A stretch of DNA of 64,000 nucleotides from Volutella citrinella (taxonomy: Eukaryota > Ascomycota > Sordariomycetes > Hypocreales > Nectriaceae), in assembly GCA_034401135.1 (NCBI GenBank), contig JAWZSP010000001.1:5022001-5086000 (forward strand), read 5' to 3'. Shown one piece after another: positions 21,925-34,100 of the stretch; position 1 is the stretch's first letter; each line of letters opens with the position of its first letter. The position numbers and the translations under genes were made by a program. The notes below the pieces were generated by a model. It was given only the letters and a program-made list of their open reading frames with translations. It was not told the origin of the DNA and searched no databases.

Positions 21925-22958
21925 TCATTCCTCCATGGCGTCGCCGTGGATGCCGGAGGGCAGCCGTCCCTCGTTGAGTTCCTTCTCGAGCGCAAGAATC
22001 TCCTGCAGACTCGTGGCCTTCTTGATCCTCTCCTGGAGTCGCTTCTTCTCGTCGTCCGTGAGCTTGATTCTCGAGAGCTTCGAGGGCGCTTCTGAAGTGT
22101 TGGACACGTCGAATGTCGTCGTCTTGACACCCATGATCTGCCAGCACGGGTTAGGATGAGCCATCGCGCAATGACGCAGAGAGGAGCGCTGACCTTGGAC
22201 GCCAATGCCGTAGGCTCCTCCACGGTTCCAAAGAGCTCTCGGCCCTGCTCTCTCTCAGCCTCCTTGACCTTCTCGTAGTCGAGGAATCGCACGCTGGGGC
22301 ATCGCCAGAGCACCCAGTATCGGTAGTGCTGTAATCTTCCGTCAGCACGACGTTCAGAGTCCCATTCCCCCAGCACCGCGCAGCCTCACCTCCTTCTTCG
22401 TAACGGGGTTGTCCGACAGGACCAGGTGTGTCAAACGCGGGAACGACCCTAAGGCATCCAAGTCTGCCAGCTCCGCCAGGTTATTCGACATCAAGACCAG
22501 GTTCGTCAGGTTCGGCACCGCCTTGGCCAGTGCGGGCTGGATGCTAGCGACGCGGTTGCGCGCCAGGAGAAGGGTCGTTATCCGCGGCGAGAGAGGAAAG
22601 TTGCCAAGCACCTGGATGTCGTTGTCGGTGAAATCGATGGCATCGTGGGGCTATCAGTCGGGCGCGCAGAGCGTTAGCAAAGCTGCCGCGCAAGACGGGT
22701 CGCAAGGACCCAGCACTTCAACAGACGGTGAGGACGACTTACGCCAGCGACACCCAGATTCTCAATCGCGGGGATTCGGTGTCCTGTTCACGCCGCGAAG
22801 ACGAATTGTATCAACTCTGCCCCTTGTTTTGTTTTTCTGGAGATCAAAAAGTGTAGCATCTGCTCTTTTCAAAACGCACCTCGGAGATCAAGCTCTCGCT
22901 CCTTGAGAGGATTGAGATAGGACAGGGAATCCCGGATGAGCTCGGCGGTGAGCCGCAT
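21925..22958 (-). CDS. LEA1: U2 small nuclear ribonucleoprotein A'
   Basis: Five exons on the minus strand, 22958-22880, 22783-22743, 22650-22390, 22328-22194 and 22137-21925, encode 242 aa. The assembled start MRLTAELIRDSLSYLNPLKERELDLRG-HRIPAIENLGVA-PHDAIDFTDNDIQVLGNFP is the canonical U2A' opening. Leucine-rich repeats follow (RITTLLLARNRVASI, NLTNLVLMSNNLAEL, RLTHLVLSDNPV), then the LRR cap HYRYWVLWRCPSVRFLDYEKVKEAER. The C-terminus is charged and helical. The protein binds U2 B'' and stem-loop IV of U2 snRNA in the spliceosome. Intron 4 uses the less common donor GTCAGC. Its 3' end faces the histone-fold gene (281 bp apart). Confidence 0.95.
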
Positions 22959-23458
22959 CTTGGAACAAGTACCGTTACCTCGTAGTCGCTAGGTCCTGGC
23001 TGGGGGAGAGTCGTCGGAGCTGGCTGCCCAGTACAGCGGCGGTCGTCGATTTTTCGCGGCGTCGGTGGGATATCTTTTCGTGGTGTTCTGGCGAGGCTGA
23101 TGCTCTACGCAAGGCAGAGGGGAAATTTTGAGCCAGAGGTGTGGCTGGTGGCGCCTGTCCAGCTTGTTAGCTCCCACCACCCCGGATTTGGAGCATTACC
23201 CAGCCACAAGCGCCAGAGCCTCGGTCGATACAGGACAGGACTATATATACATACTGTTAATTCGTGTCTACAGAGGCTGGGCATTTGCATATATCACGAA
23301 ATTTTGGATCGGGTATTCGTCTCCGCGCTTTCTTCATTTATGCATTTATGTAGTCCAATCCGCAAACCTCTCAACAGGCCATGCAGTTACAAGGATCTCA
23401 CCCGTGGCAGGACAATCACATCTCCCCAGTCCTCGAGAGTCTCGTCTGCTTCGCAACT
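22959..23458. other. intergenic region LEA1 promoter / VPS15 3' flank
   Basis: These 500 bp lie upstream of LEA1 and downstream of VPS15 on the same strand. Frames here are short and unsupported. Nothing else was seen. Confidence 0.5.
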
Positions 23459-26400
23459 CTATTGAAAGACAAATACGACTCCAGAGCGGTCTACCGAAAC
23501 GCTCATGGTATAGGGATACTCCAGCAACGCCACATCCAAGATAGAATCCATATGCGACTGCAACAGGGTTTGCTGCTGCAGTGAAATCACTGTCGACCGA
23601 GGGGGCCGCCCGCTCCCCGATTTGCCCTTGGAGCTCGATCCAGCGTTGGGTGCAGTGGGCGCCTGTCGAGGGAAGCGCTCGGTATTCAGAGTCAGCGCAG
23701 TGGTAGGGTGAGACGTCGTATAGGTCGGCTTAGGCTCATCCGGCGAGAGTCCGCTATAGATGAACGAACTCTCGGCGCGTGCGAGATCCCAGAATCGGAG
23801 CTTCCTATCAGACCCGCCAGTCACGAAGAAGGCATGCCGGACATCCCTAGAGTCTTCGGCGGCAGCCGTTCCCACAACCATGGCTCGGACTCCGCGGTCA
23901 GCACTCGCGGTCTCGCCAGGCTCGATATTGGTGGCATATCGTCCAAGCATGCCCTCTGGCTTGTCTTCATCAACGTCCCAAGCCTGGTATGCTTTGGGGG
24001 CGTCCTTGTTCCCCCCAGTCCTGTAAACCTCTCTGCAGATCGTCTTTTCGAGATCCCACACAGTGATTTCGCCTTGTCCGGTTCCGCCAGAGACGCAGAT
24101 CCATTTGCCACGACCCTTCGTGGGATGTATCGTCATCCTTGAGATGGACCCTTTGCCTGGGAGTCCCCAGCCTTTCAGACGCATCTTGAAACGCAGATCC
24201 CAAAGATCGACCACACCATGAGACGTTCCGACACAGAGCCAGTTCCTCTTTCTATCTATGCAGAAGCACGTCGGCGTCCCATGGTGAACGGGATTCTCGA
24301 GAGCATAAAGAAGGCTCATCCTCCTCAAATCGATACCAAGGATCCTTGATCGATTCGTGGCGATGACCAAGACAGAATTGGATTCTTGTCTAAAATGCTC
24401 GCACCAAACGGCAAATTCATCCTTGGGAAGCTGGTACTCCCGCAAGACGCGCAACTTGCCGTAACGAATCACGCCGCTAGCAGAGACGGTGTCAACCTTG
24501 ACGACATGGACGCTGCCATCCATTGCGCAGCTCACAAAGCAGTGAGAGCACTCGATGAAACAAAGCGCAACCACACGTGCTCCCTCAGCATGTTTATGCG
24601 TTTGCCTAGACCGGTGGGTGATGTTTCTCTCGAGCCTTGCCGTGTCCCACACTCGCACAGCGCCGTCATCTCCCCCAGTGATGAAAAACATGTGGTCTGG
24701 GGATGGTACGACGCGATTGATGGGGCCTCTGTGTTCCCCAAACGTCGCCACAAGGTGACCTTCGGGTTTCCATGGCTCCTCACCCAGCTGTACGGTCATA
24801 CGATTCACCTTGCTTCGCTTGATCGGAGTCACCATGGGCCCAAACTCGATGACATCTCGAGGGAAATGGTCAACAAACATATTGTCGAGCATCCTCTGGA
24901 TGCTTGGGTCGCTTCCCTCGTAGCTATGGCGAGCCAACTTGGGGCCGGGTGTTTCCTCTGCATCTTCATTGACTGAAGAAGGCTTGGAAAAGTTGGTTTG
25001 GGCGAAGGGGCCCTCGACTTCGCCAAAGGCATTCATGTCAGTCGTGCCGGTTTGAGGCACAGACTTATTTCTGTCCTTGCGATCCAAGAGGTTCAGGGCA
25101 CTGGATTGGTGGCGAACACCCCTCCGCGCAGCAGACAAAAGCCCTTGATTGGGCGACGCATCGTCCCCAGGAACTGGTCCACGCGCACCCGATGTAGTCG
25201 GTGGGCTTCTTGATGGGCCTCCCGTGCTGGCGGGGGACAGCAGCTGCCGCGGTGATCGGGGCCCAACGCTCTGTACGCGAGACTTTTGCGGATTCAGACT
25301 GAGACGCTTCCTTCCCCCGCCATCATCTATTGTCATTGACGCATCCAGAAGTGCATCTGCAATCGTGTAAGGCTCGGTTGGTGTGTCGGAATTGACAGCC
25401 GCGCTCAGCTCGGGAGGGGGGGCATGATTGTCGTTGAAGAAAACAGTTTGTGGGGATATTCCCATGGCCTTGAGAGAGATGACGCCGGAAGGCGTAGCCA
25501 TATCAGTGGCAGCCGCGTCACGAGCTTTCATTTTGCTAAGACGCCAGATAAACTCCCTCAGGGCGTCGAGTTTCAGCTCGTCGTCATTTTTCAACCCGAG
25601 ATTTCTCAGCTTGGAAAGCCATTGCTCATCCTCGTCATTTTGGGCGACTTTATTCATGGAGTTTGGCGTCAGTTCTCGCGACAATCTGTTCGGTGACTGG
25701 CTGCTTGAGCCGAAGAGGAGAGGCCTGAGTTGCTGAAGAGGCTTCCAGTAGGTACCACGTTCTGATTTGAGCGCCCAGGTAATAGCCTGCTCAAATACGT
25801 TTCGTGTGAGTGGTCTTTTCAAAGCATCCAATAAGCTCAACTCGGAGAAGTCAGGTACCACCTCCACTTTCATGAATGGTTGCATCAATGGCATGAGGTG
25901 GCATCGGATGTCCGCAACAGAGAGGAACTTGGCAGACAGGGCAAGGAACTCAGTTGCGGACTCGCGAATCCAGATATTAGGGTGCACTGTGAAACGGCTG
26001 ATCAGGTCCGCCAGCTCCCAGAGCTTTGGGCGCGAGAGCAATCCCAGGCCAGCAAGCTGTGCTAGGGAGTGAAGTGCGGCCTGAACCACATGTTCTTCGG
26101 GGTCGGTAAGGGCCTGGATCATGAGGGGTAGCATGAACTCCTCCAGGCTGGTGCTGCCAATGAAGGTGGCAATCCCCACAATGGTATCAAAGAATGCGCA
26201 CTTCAATGTCCAATCTCTGTCGTTCAGGTATGTGTTTAGGTGGGTGAGGAGCACGTCGTTAGAGTTCTCCTGGAAGAACATGCAGAGTTCTGGCACTGAG
26301 GTAAGGAATGCCCGGCGCACCGAGATATCCGAATCTTCCACTAGCTGCTTGGTGTGACTCTCCAAGCATTCAAAGAGCTGTCTTCCAGCGCTATCGAAGA

Positions 26401-28108
26401 CGCTTTCGAAGTTTGCTTCAGCATCGGCTCCTGGTTCTATCTCAGGGTCGGAAATGGGCATGGATCCATCCGCTCTCAGGCTCGAGGCCATCTCGAGGAA
26501 GCGTTGCGCGGTAGTGGCGATACTGCCCAGGCATGCGGCATAAGTTGCTCTGACCAATGGACTGGGTGTCCTATTCTTGGTCCCTAGAGCAATCTCCATT
26601 CGAGGCAGGACATATTCGACTAGGACATGGGAGTTTATGGGTGTGACCATTTGGACCATCTGAAGAAGTTGCGCGATGGTACGTATGGCCGCAATAACGA
26701 CCAAATCGGTCTCCTCCGGGCGAAGTAGTGTCATCAGGTACGGCAACACGCGATCCAGTTTCGCTTCGTCGGTGAGTCTTTCAGAGAAGGCGAGGAGAAT
26801 GTCACACGCCCGGACCCTGGAGGAGGCCCGCGCAGTGTTTCTCGTGGATGCCACGATTAGTGTCAAGAATATGAGCGTCCCATCATCTTCCGGAGGTTCC
26901 AGATCTGAGGATACGGTGTGTTCGTGGTTGGGGATGTTTAGACGAACGGGGAAGGGCGTCAGACTGAGTCTCGAAGACGGCTGGAAACCCCTAGAGGTTC
27001 GCTTCTCGGATTGATATCCAAGAAAATATGATATTTTGTCAAAGTCATAGAAGACTCGGTCGATGCGATCATCTGCCTCTCCCAAGTTCCTCGTCGCTCC
27101 GGACATCGGGGTGTTGCCAGAGGAGGGATCCGTGATGAGCTCCATGTATTGATGTAGGAAGTTGTAGAAGTAGTTGGGGAAGACCTTTCCTTTCCAGAAC
27201 TCAAGATACTGTTCGGCAGAGTACCGCTTCTCCGGGTCCAGCTGAATCATGCTGGATATCATCTCGCGGACATCCTTATCCGATATGACACTGAGGTGTG
27301 TAATGACTGGGTCGTACTCTCCACGGCGATACTTGTACAACTGTGCCAAGCTGAAAATCTCAGACTCGAGAAACATTTGCGCAATCACGCAGCCTGCGCT
27401 GAAGATGTCCATGGCCCAAGTCATCCTCGCTGGCGGAGCCTCACCGGATGCGTAGAATCGCTCGGGGGCTATGTAGCATGTGCGGCGGGATGAGGTGTCA
27501 AAGAAGTAAGAAAAGTCGCCAGGGTTGTCGTCCGGCAACATGATGGGTTTGTAGGCGGACGAGAAGTCGGACAGGTAGAGCCAGTTCCAAGAGGTCACGA
27601 GGATGTTCTGCGCCTTGATATCGCCATGGTAAATCTCCTGGGCGTGGCAGTCGCGCAGTGCGCATAGCAGCTGGAATGCCAGCCATTTCTTCTCGATATC
27701 CTCCAGGAAGGGTCGGGTGCTGAGGCGATCGTAGAGGGAGCTGTAGAGATATTGTCGGACAAGGTAAGCGCTTGATTCGGTCTCGATGATGCGCTCAAAT
27801 CCGAGAGCGTTGGGAACATCGGCGAGGGCCCTCCGTTGCTCTGCCAGTTGTCAGTAGATGCTCCCAGCTCCAGCCTTGAATATATTCGCCTGCATACCAA
27901 TTATGTCCAGTTTATACTTGTTCAGCTCAACTGGATAAGGCTTCACCAGCACCTTGACAAGGACAAGGCCATTTTCGGTGCGGCCACGGATGCTCTTCAT
28001 GAACCGCGCATTGCCAATTCCCTTCTCATACTGCACGTCGCTCAGCTCCGGGGTATCGATCCCCGCCGAGCCGACAGACGGTGTCGTGAGCGAGAAGCCT
28101 TGACCCAT
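23459..28108 (-). CDS. VPS15: VPS15 regulatory serine/threonine protein kinase of the Vps34 complex
   Basis: Two exons on the minus strand, 28108-27898 and 27840-23459, are separated by intron 27897-27841 (GTATGC, TACTGAC branch, CAG), and encode 1530 aa. The N-terminal MGQGFS is a myristoylation signal. The kinase-like domain follows (residues about 25-320), with a catalytic loop HGDIKAQN near residue 141 and DFSS in place of DFG, as usual in Vps15. A HEAT-repeat region comes next (about 390-760), then a long Ser/Pro-rich linker and a C-terminal WD40 propeller (about 1090-1530, for example HRGPINRVVPSPDHMFFITGGDDGAVRVWD). It anchors and activates the PI 3-kinase Vps34 for autophagy and endosomal sorting. 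The exon 2 junction ...KLDIIEQRRALADVPNALGFERI fits the family. The large uninterrupted second exon (4.4 kb) is unusual next to its intron-rich neighbours. Confidence 0.96.
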
Positions 28109-31100
28109 GACGGCGGGGGGTGCTTCGAGGGTCGAGATAGCTATCGGTCAGCGGCGAGCGAGGCTACCGTCATTTTGGACGACCAGGGACTACGTCGAAG
28201 CTTTGTTGGACTGTGAGATGCGGTTATAGATCCCTTGTCAATGTTGGCGAACCGCGCAGCTGCGATGCGCTTGAAATCCACGGGAGTTTGGCGTGGAGCT
28301 CTATCGATGGACGTCATCGGCAGGCAGCTCCAGGAACGACGTTCGCGGCTCAGTGGACCACTCACGCGGCCGGACAGTGGGGCAGGAGGACCATCTAAGC
28401 TTTACTATTGGCCAGGGTGACTTCAAGGCTACCCTACGTTTGATGATAGGACCTGATGCTCAGACAGCAACACTTTAAATATAACGATACACAGTGACAA
28501 CCAACACACAGGGCTCGCAGCCATCACTCCCTTGGGTATCTACGTCATTCAACACTGTGTTGAGTCTTAAATATAGCTGGTTTGTTTGACGCTGTCTATC
28601 ACACTCGGTCCACCCTACGATTACAACGAAGGTCAGTCCGGACCATTGAACAACGTTGCAAGTCAGCTTACATCTGTGCGTCTCTGCTCAGACGAAGCCA
28701 AAGCCCCAAACAACCCGTGGCCTTACGAAACAGGTACGGCTGGGAGTATCGTAATCGGAACCGAACGCGAATATGGACCGGGGCGCCAAGATTCCGCACA
28801 ACATCTGCCGAGACGGCATCGCCATGTCATTGACCTAAGACCGTCTCGACCACTGACTTGCCTGCGTGCCGGCCGAGGCCGGGTGAGGAGCCGGGCAGCG
28901 CCATCGTCCAACCTTTGCCGCTGTGACAGCGCGACTCTTGCAGCAGCCGCAACAGCGCATCCGCATTGCGTCGCTTTGTTCCCCCCCTGCTCTAGGAATT
29001 GCTCGATTCCCCGCCCCATTCGTGTTAGAAAGCTCCCGCTTCACGCCCAGGGCCCGGGACGCCTCACGCATTGGCCTGCAGGACACAGCAACCAGTGCAG
29101 CGCTGTACATGGTACGCATGCAATCGCCAGCTATGTCGCAACGGGTCATCGCGCCCTGTAACTAGGACGACGCGGCTGGGTTCAACTAATTCCTCATCAC
29201 AGGACCCCCACCTGCAGAGATCGTACAGCCGCCATCACTTGCACTACGATGGGTGTGATTGGGGGCACCTGAGCACTGCTCGAGGGCGGCGAGGATGCCT
29301 GTGACATGGGAATCCCATTGCTGACCTCTCAATGCCATGTTGACTCTCACCTAGGAAGACCACAGCGCCGAGCAATGACGACCCTAGACGTATACGCCAG
29401 GTGCTATGATGTCGATGCGGAGGCTATGGCCGAGTATATCGTTTAGCCATCGATGTACCGGTAGTGCTCAGACTTGGTCCCCAAACATTGATGATGCAGC
29501 TTAGGCATTCGGGGTTAGACTGGCCGCGGAGACATGCAGATGCGATGACGCCGGCTCTCAACGTGAAGAGCGGTGACACACGCATGATTCACGTCAGCTG
29601 AAATCTGAAATGAACTCAACCAGCCATCTGAGACGACTGCCGGCCTCGAATAGAGCAGGACAGGCAGGTCAAGGCTTTGCCTGCGTCGGATGTTGCGCTG
29701 CGTTGGACGACACTGCAGCGGCGGAGGGAGACAGGACTGGCAAACCCATGCATCCTCGCTCGTATCTCCTCTGGTGTCGGCTCGAGGCAGGTCGGCCTCA
29801 AATGTGACAGGCGGGCGAGCCGTCGGGGAATCATTCTGGAAGCATTCTGATGCACTGTGCGTATCCTCGCGCTTCATGCTGGGTCCGCCCGCCATCAGCG
29901 GCCTCAAGTCCCGCCCACACATCCATATTTCGCGCTGCTGGTGCCCTTTGGTCTCGCAATCGACTCACCGAGATGGATCTCTCCATTCGGACCTGATCCT
30001 GGATGCGGAACTACTACGTACAGGCAGCGCCCTGGGCGAGTCTCCCGCCCCCTACTTCCGCACCTGGACCTGCCCGTCTGTGCCATACATCACACCCAGC
30101 GTCGGCCCCGTCATCTGCCTGGACAGTACGATGTTCGTTCCGCTTCTGTTGAGGTGCAGATGCGACGGGGACGGACCCCTGCTTGCTAACTGCCCGCCAC
30201 CCCTCCGCGCGCTACAGCACCTAAAGCGGCCCCCCTGTTCTACCACGTATAGTCCTCCATTCAATCCACTCGAGCCCCTCATGTTGCAGCATGGCTTTGT
30301 GGCTCAGATCTCTTGCGGCGATGGGATTTTGGGCGTGCCTACGAAGCCGCGAACCGCTCGGGATGGCTTGGTTTGGTGTGCAGTCGGCTTCCATTGATGA
30401 AACCCACCCTCGGATAGTCCCTCTTGGTGCCCTGGCACCCTGTCTTGCGCGCCTGACGGAGTGGTTGTCAAAGATTGCCCGATTTCCCATCCGGCCTTCA
30501 TTGGCTCGGTTGGTTGGGCGAGCAGCAATTTTGCTCCTCTTCTCCCCTTCTCCTCTCATACGGGGCAGCCTGGGGCAGCCATGGTTCGCTGCAACGTCAT
30601 CTTAGTGTAGCCAGACGATCCGAGCAAATTCTCGCCTGCGCGTCCAGCCTCTTGGCTTTACGTAGGGCGTGTAGGGAAAGAAAAAAAAAAGGAGCACAGA
30701 GTACGAGGCAGGTACTCAACTCAAATGCGGCCATTTTCTTCCTATTGTTAGCGACCAGGGAAACCGGCGCCAGAAGGTACAACACGACAGGGGAGAGGAA
30801 CCCTGACCCAACCGACACGTGCGTAACGTCTATGTGGTCAATCTGGGGGGGAAATTTAGTAGGGGCCCGGCCCATGAACTACCAGGATAAATGGGCCAGA
30901 ACGCCGACCGAAGAAAATAAGGGTTGTTCGGTCCCCAGACGCCGACGGATATCATTGGTGGCTCGCTGCTCATCTGCGAATAGTCCCGTTGGAGCCAGCC
31001 CGAGGCTTCCCGGACCATGGCACAATCCAGGGCTCATCCAAGACTTTTTAATTCCTCTTGGTTTTTTACGCAGGTAGATGGCACGATATTACATCACTAG

Positions 31101-34100
31101 GACTCTGGGAAGAGAAGGAGAGCAGGAGCAGGAGGGGGGTGGTCGGTTGACAACAAAGGTGAGTCTCCGTAAGTACCTACCTACTGACTCCACTGTTGGT
31201 TCGGTTTGGGCGAAGCACGCCATGCCCATCGGCGCGTAACAGGACCTCTCGATCCGGGTGGAACCGCCTTACCCGGCGCGGTCTAGATGCCACGGCATCT
31301 AGCCTAGGGCATCCCATGGAAGCTGCTCAGGTGCTCTGTAGGGATTGTATGAGATTCGCGTCCCTGCTCCGACACGCCCACTGGATTGAGCAACACGAAC
31401 TAATAACTTAGCAGTCAACTAGATTCAAACGGTAGTCCCACAGATTCGATGCGACTTGGCATGCGATGTTGGTCCTCTAGCCGCCATGGCTGTCTGCTCT
31501 CGTCGACGGCCCAATCAACCAACGATGCAATAGCCTTTCTCCTGCTGGAGCTGCTTCCACGAATGACCTTGTGCATTGCAGCACGACCAATCGCCATGCA
31601 TGACGGGGGTTGCGGTTCTGTCTTTGTCTCCTTTGCCAACATCCTTGTCTCGTCGTCGCTGCGCCGCGCTAGGGCGATGGACCGACGTTGCATTCTGCTG
31701 CGCTTTTTACTGACAGTCGATTGATTGCTGCCTTTCGCTGACAAGGCATCGAGAGGACAAGCCCACGCAGTACAGCAGCAGTGCTCGGACTCGTACACGA
31801 TGGGGAATCAGCAGTCGACGTTGCATTGTCCTTCAGTCCCCCGGGACTCAAGTACGTACTGCGACTTTCAGCTGTGTTGGTCCCATCAAGCCATACCGTG
31901 TCATGTCCGACTACCAACCGGGCCACAATCCATTCCCCTTGCGGTTTGCGCTGCCAAGTGCGTGCCAAGTCTGATTGAATTTACGGGAATACCGCCATGT
32001 CCTTCACCGTTGATTTGGGTGTACGTAGCTTGGCGTCAAGGCATGAGCTTCATGGCGCTTTGCCGGATGCTTGCAGGTGCTCCTCAGGGTTATTGTAGCC
32101 CTGTGACGCGTGGACAGAGCCCAAATTACGCATTTGCCAATACGAAAAAAAAGGACACAGAATGGTAGACCTTGGGGCAGCGCTCGTCGTGCTCCAGTGA
32201 CCATCACCAATGCCCCCCATCTTGATGAGATAATGTTTTATCCTCATCCTGTAAGATCATGCCAGCATGCATATTGACAAACGTTTGGCAGGTTGAATGT
32301 GAGAACTGAGACGCACAAGGAGATTAGGATTGTTGGCTTTGCCTTTACGGTCCAGCGACTCTAACAGCTTAGTTGGGCGGGCATCCAACAGCAAAGAGGT
32401 GATGTCGACCCACTCTGTTGACGATTGTGATGGAGGGGAGTTCACGGAATTGGACCAAAACTGTCATGGAATTGGCTGACATGCGAGCAAAAGAGAGTCC
32501 TGCTATTTGTGGACGATGGTCCCCTGACGTGGCGAGAGAGACGTCTGCAACAGATGCGTTGCCGTCAGGGATCGTGTGCAGCTCAGGTGTAACTACTGGC
32601 GCGCACATGGTTCACCGTCGTGATTGCCAGAGTTTGCGAGGGTTCCCCCGGCATGGCCCAACGTCTGCTGCTTGACAAATTTCCGATGTCAGTTTGTGGT
32701 GGCCGTCCTCGACCAACATGCATCGTGGCTGCCAACAGCATGCCGCCCATTCGCCAGTCACCACCACCCTAGGGGGAAGCCTTCCGGAAAGGTGGGCTGT
32801 AAAGGACCCGAACTGCTATTGACGACTCGTGGCGTTTCTTTGGTGGTTGGTTCTAAGCGGCTGTGGCCAGAGGAGCTGCAGACTTGTACGGCCGTAATTC
32901 CGAGCATGTACATTCTGTTTGTCGTTTTGACGAAGCCCCGTTTTGGATCGATGGCTCTACTAGCCCGTAGTAATTAACTAACACAGTACCTCCGAGGACA
33001 TCATCAAGGCGGAGTACGTATGTCATGTCGTTGGGAAAATCGCGGTTGGTGGGCACCCTGGTTTTTGCGCTGGGTCCATGGCGAGGTCTCGAACATGCCC
33101 AACGGACGATCTCTCTCACGACCGGGTAGCCAATATTAAAAATTACACACTGTGACAATGTTGGCTGTGGGTGCAGGGCCTCGGTTAGGCAGTGTCCACA
33201 GCGTCGCAGATCTCTAGTGGTAGTTGTTGGGAGGATCCCAGCTGGCGTCAAACAACACCGTTTCAATGACGATCTTGATGGATGATTAATTGCAACAGAA
33301 CCACGAGTTGGTGCGAAGGTCAGGTGATGTCTTTTCAACGCTTGCAAGCGGGAGCAACGGTGGGGAGCAGGGAAGATAGCCCTAAGAACAGGCAAGCCTT
33401 CGGGGGTATCCATGTCCTCCCTCGAGGCGCTGTGGATGTCGCCCCCTCGTCTTGTCTGGACAATATCAAGTGCCGATACCTAGTAATTAATGCGTCAAAA
33501 GAGGTGTAGTTGCGGAGTCGGTTGCTGTTGTGTTGGATACGGCCGGGCGCAGAAGTGAGCCGGAGCAGTGCCACATCCATGACTGACCGAACCGGCCAGG
33601 GCGATCAGCAGGGTCTCCCAGCCTCATTAGAAGTCAAGCGAAAAGTATGAAGAGTGGCGCCAAATTGAATGGTTAAATGGAGAATTGGGAGCCAAGCCAT
33701 CAGCATCAAGGCCACGGCGTCGCGAAGGTAACTAGCGCGGCCGGTGGATTTATTCCATTGTTTGGACAGCCGTATCTGCCATACCCTGCTGGGCTGGACA
33801 TGTCGCGCAGCACCCGATACGGTTACAGCAATTTGTACCGCAATAATTACTGTATGGTAGACAATACGAATCCAGTGACCGGAACTTCCCCACTACTGGA
33901 AGCCCGGGGGCCCCTTCGCCTAACCATCCAATTTGTTTCATTTCTCCGGCACCGCTTGATAAACTGCGCCGGTCGACGGGGAGACAATCTTGACCAAGGG
34001 CTCCTGGTTTCCGTCTGGCCATATACGATGTTTGCCACCGAGTGGGCGCTCGTGGGTTCCATCGACTTGACAATCCGCACCAAGGTGGGAGTAGCAGGCA

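Noticed and set aside
29690..30397. 235-codon frame in the gene-poor region
   Set aside because: It has no domain, is Arg/Pro/Ser/Cys-rich, overlaps other open frames on both strands, and lacks plausible flanking exons.
31725..32168. 147-codon Cys-rich frame that could be a small secreted effector
   Set aside because: No signal peptide at the start and irregular cysteine spacing. The cysteines come from TGC/TGT-rich DNA rather than a pattern.
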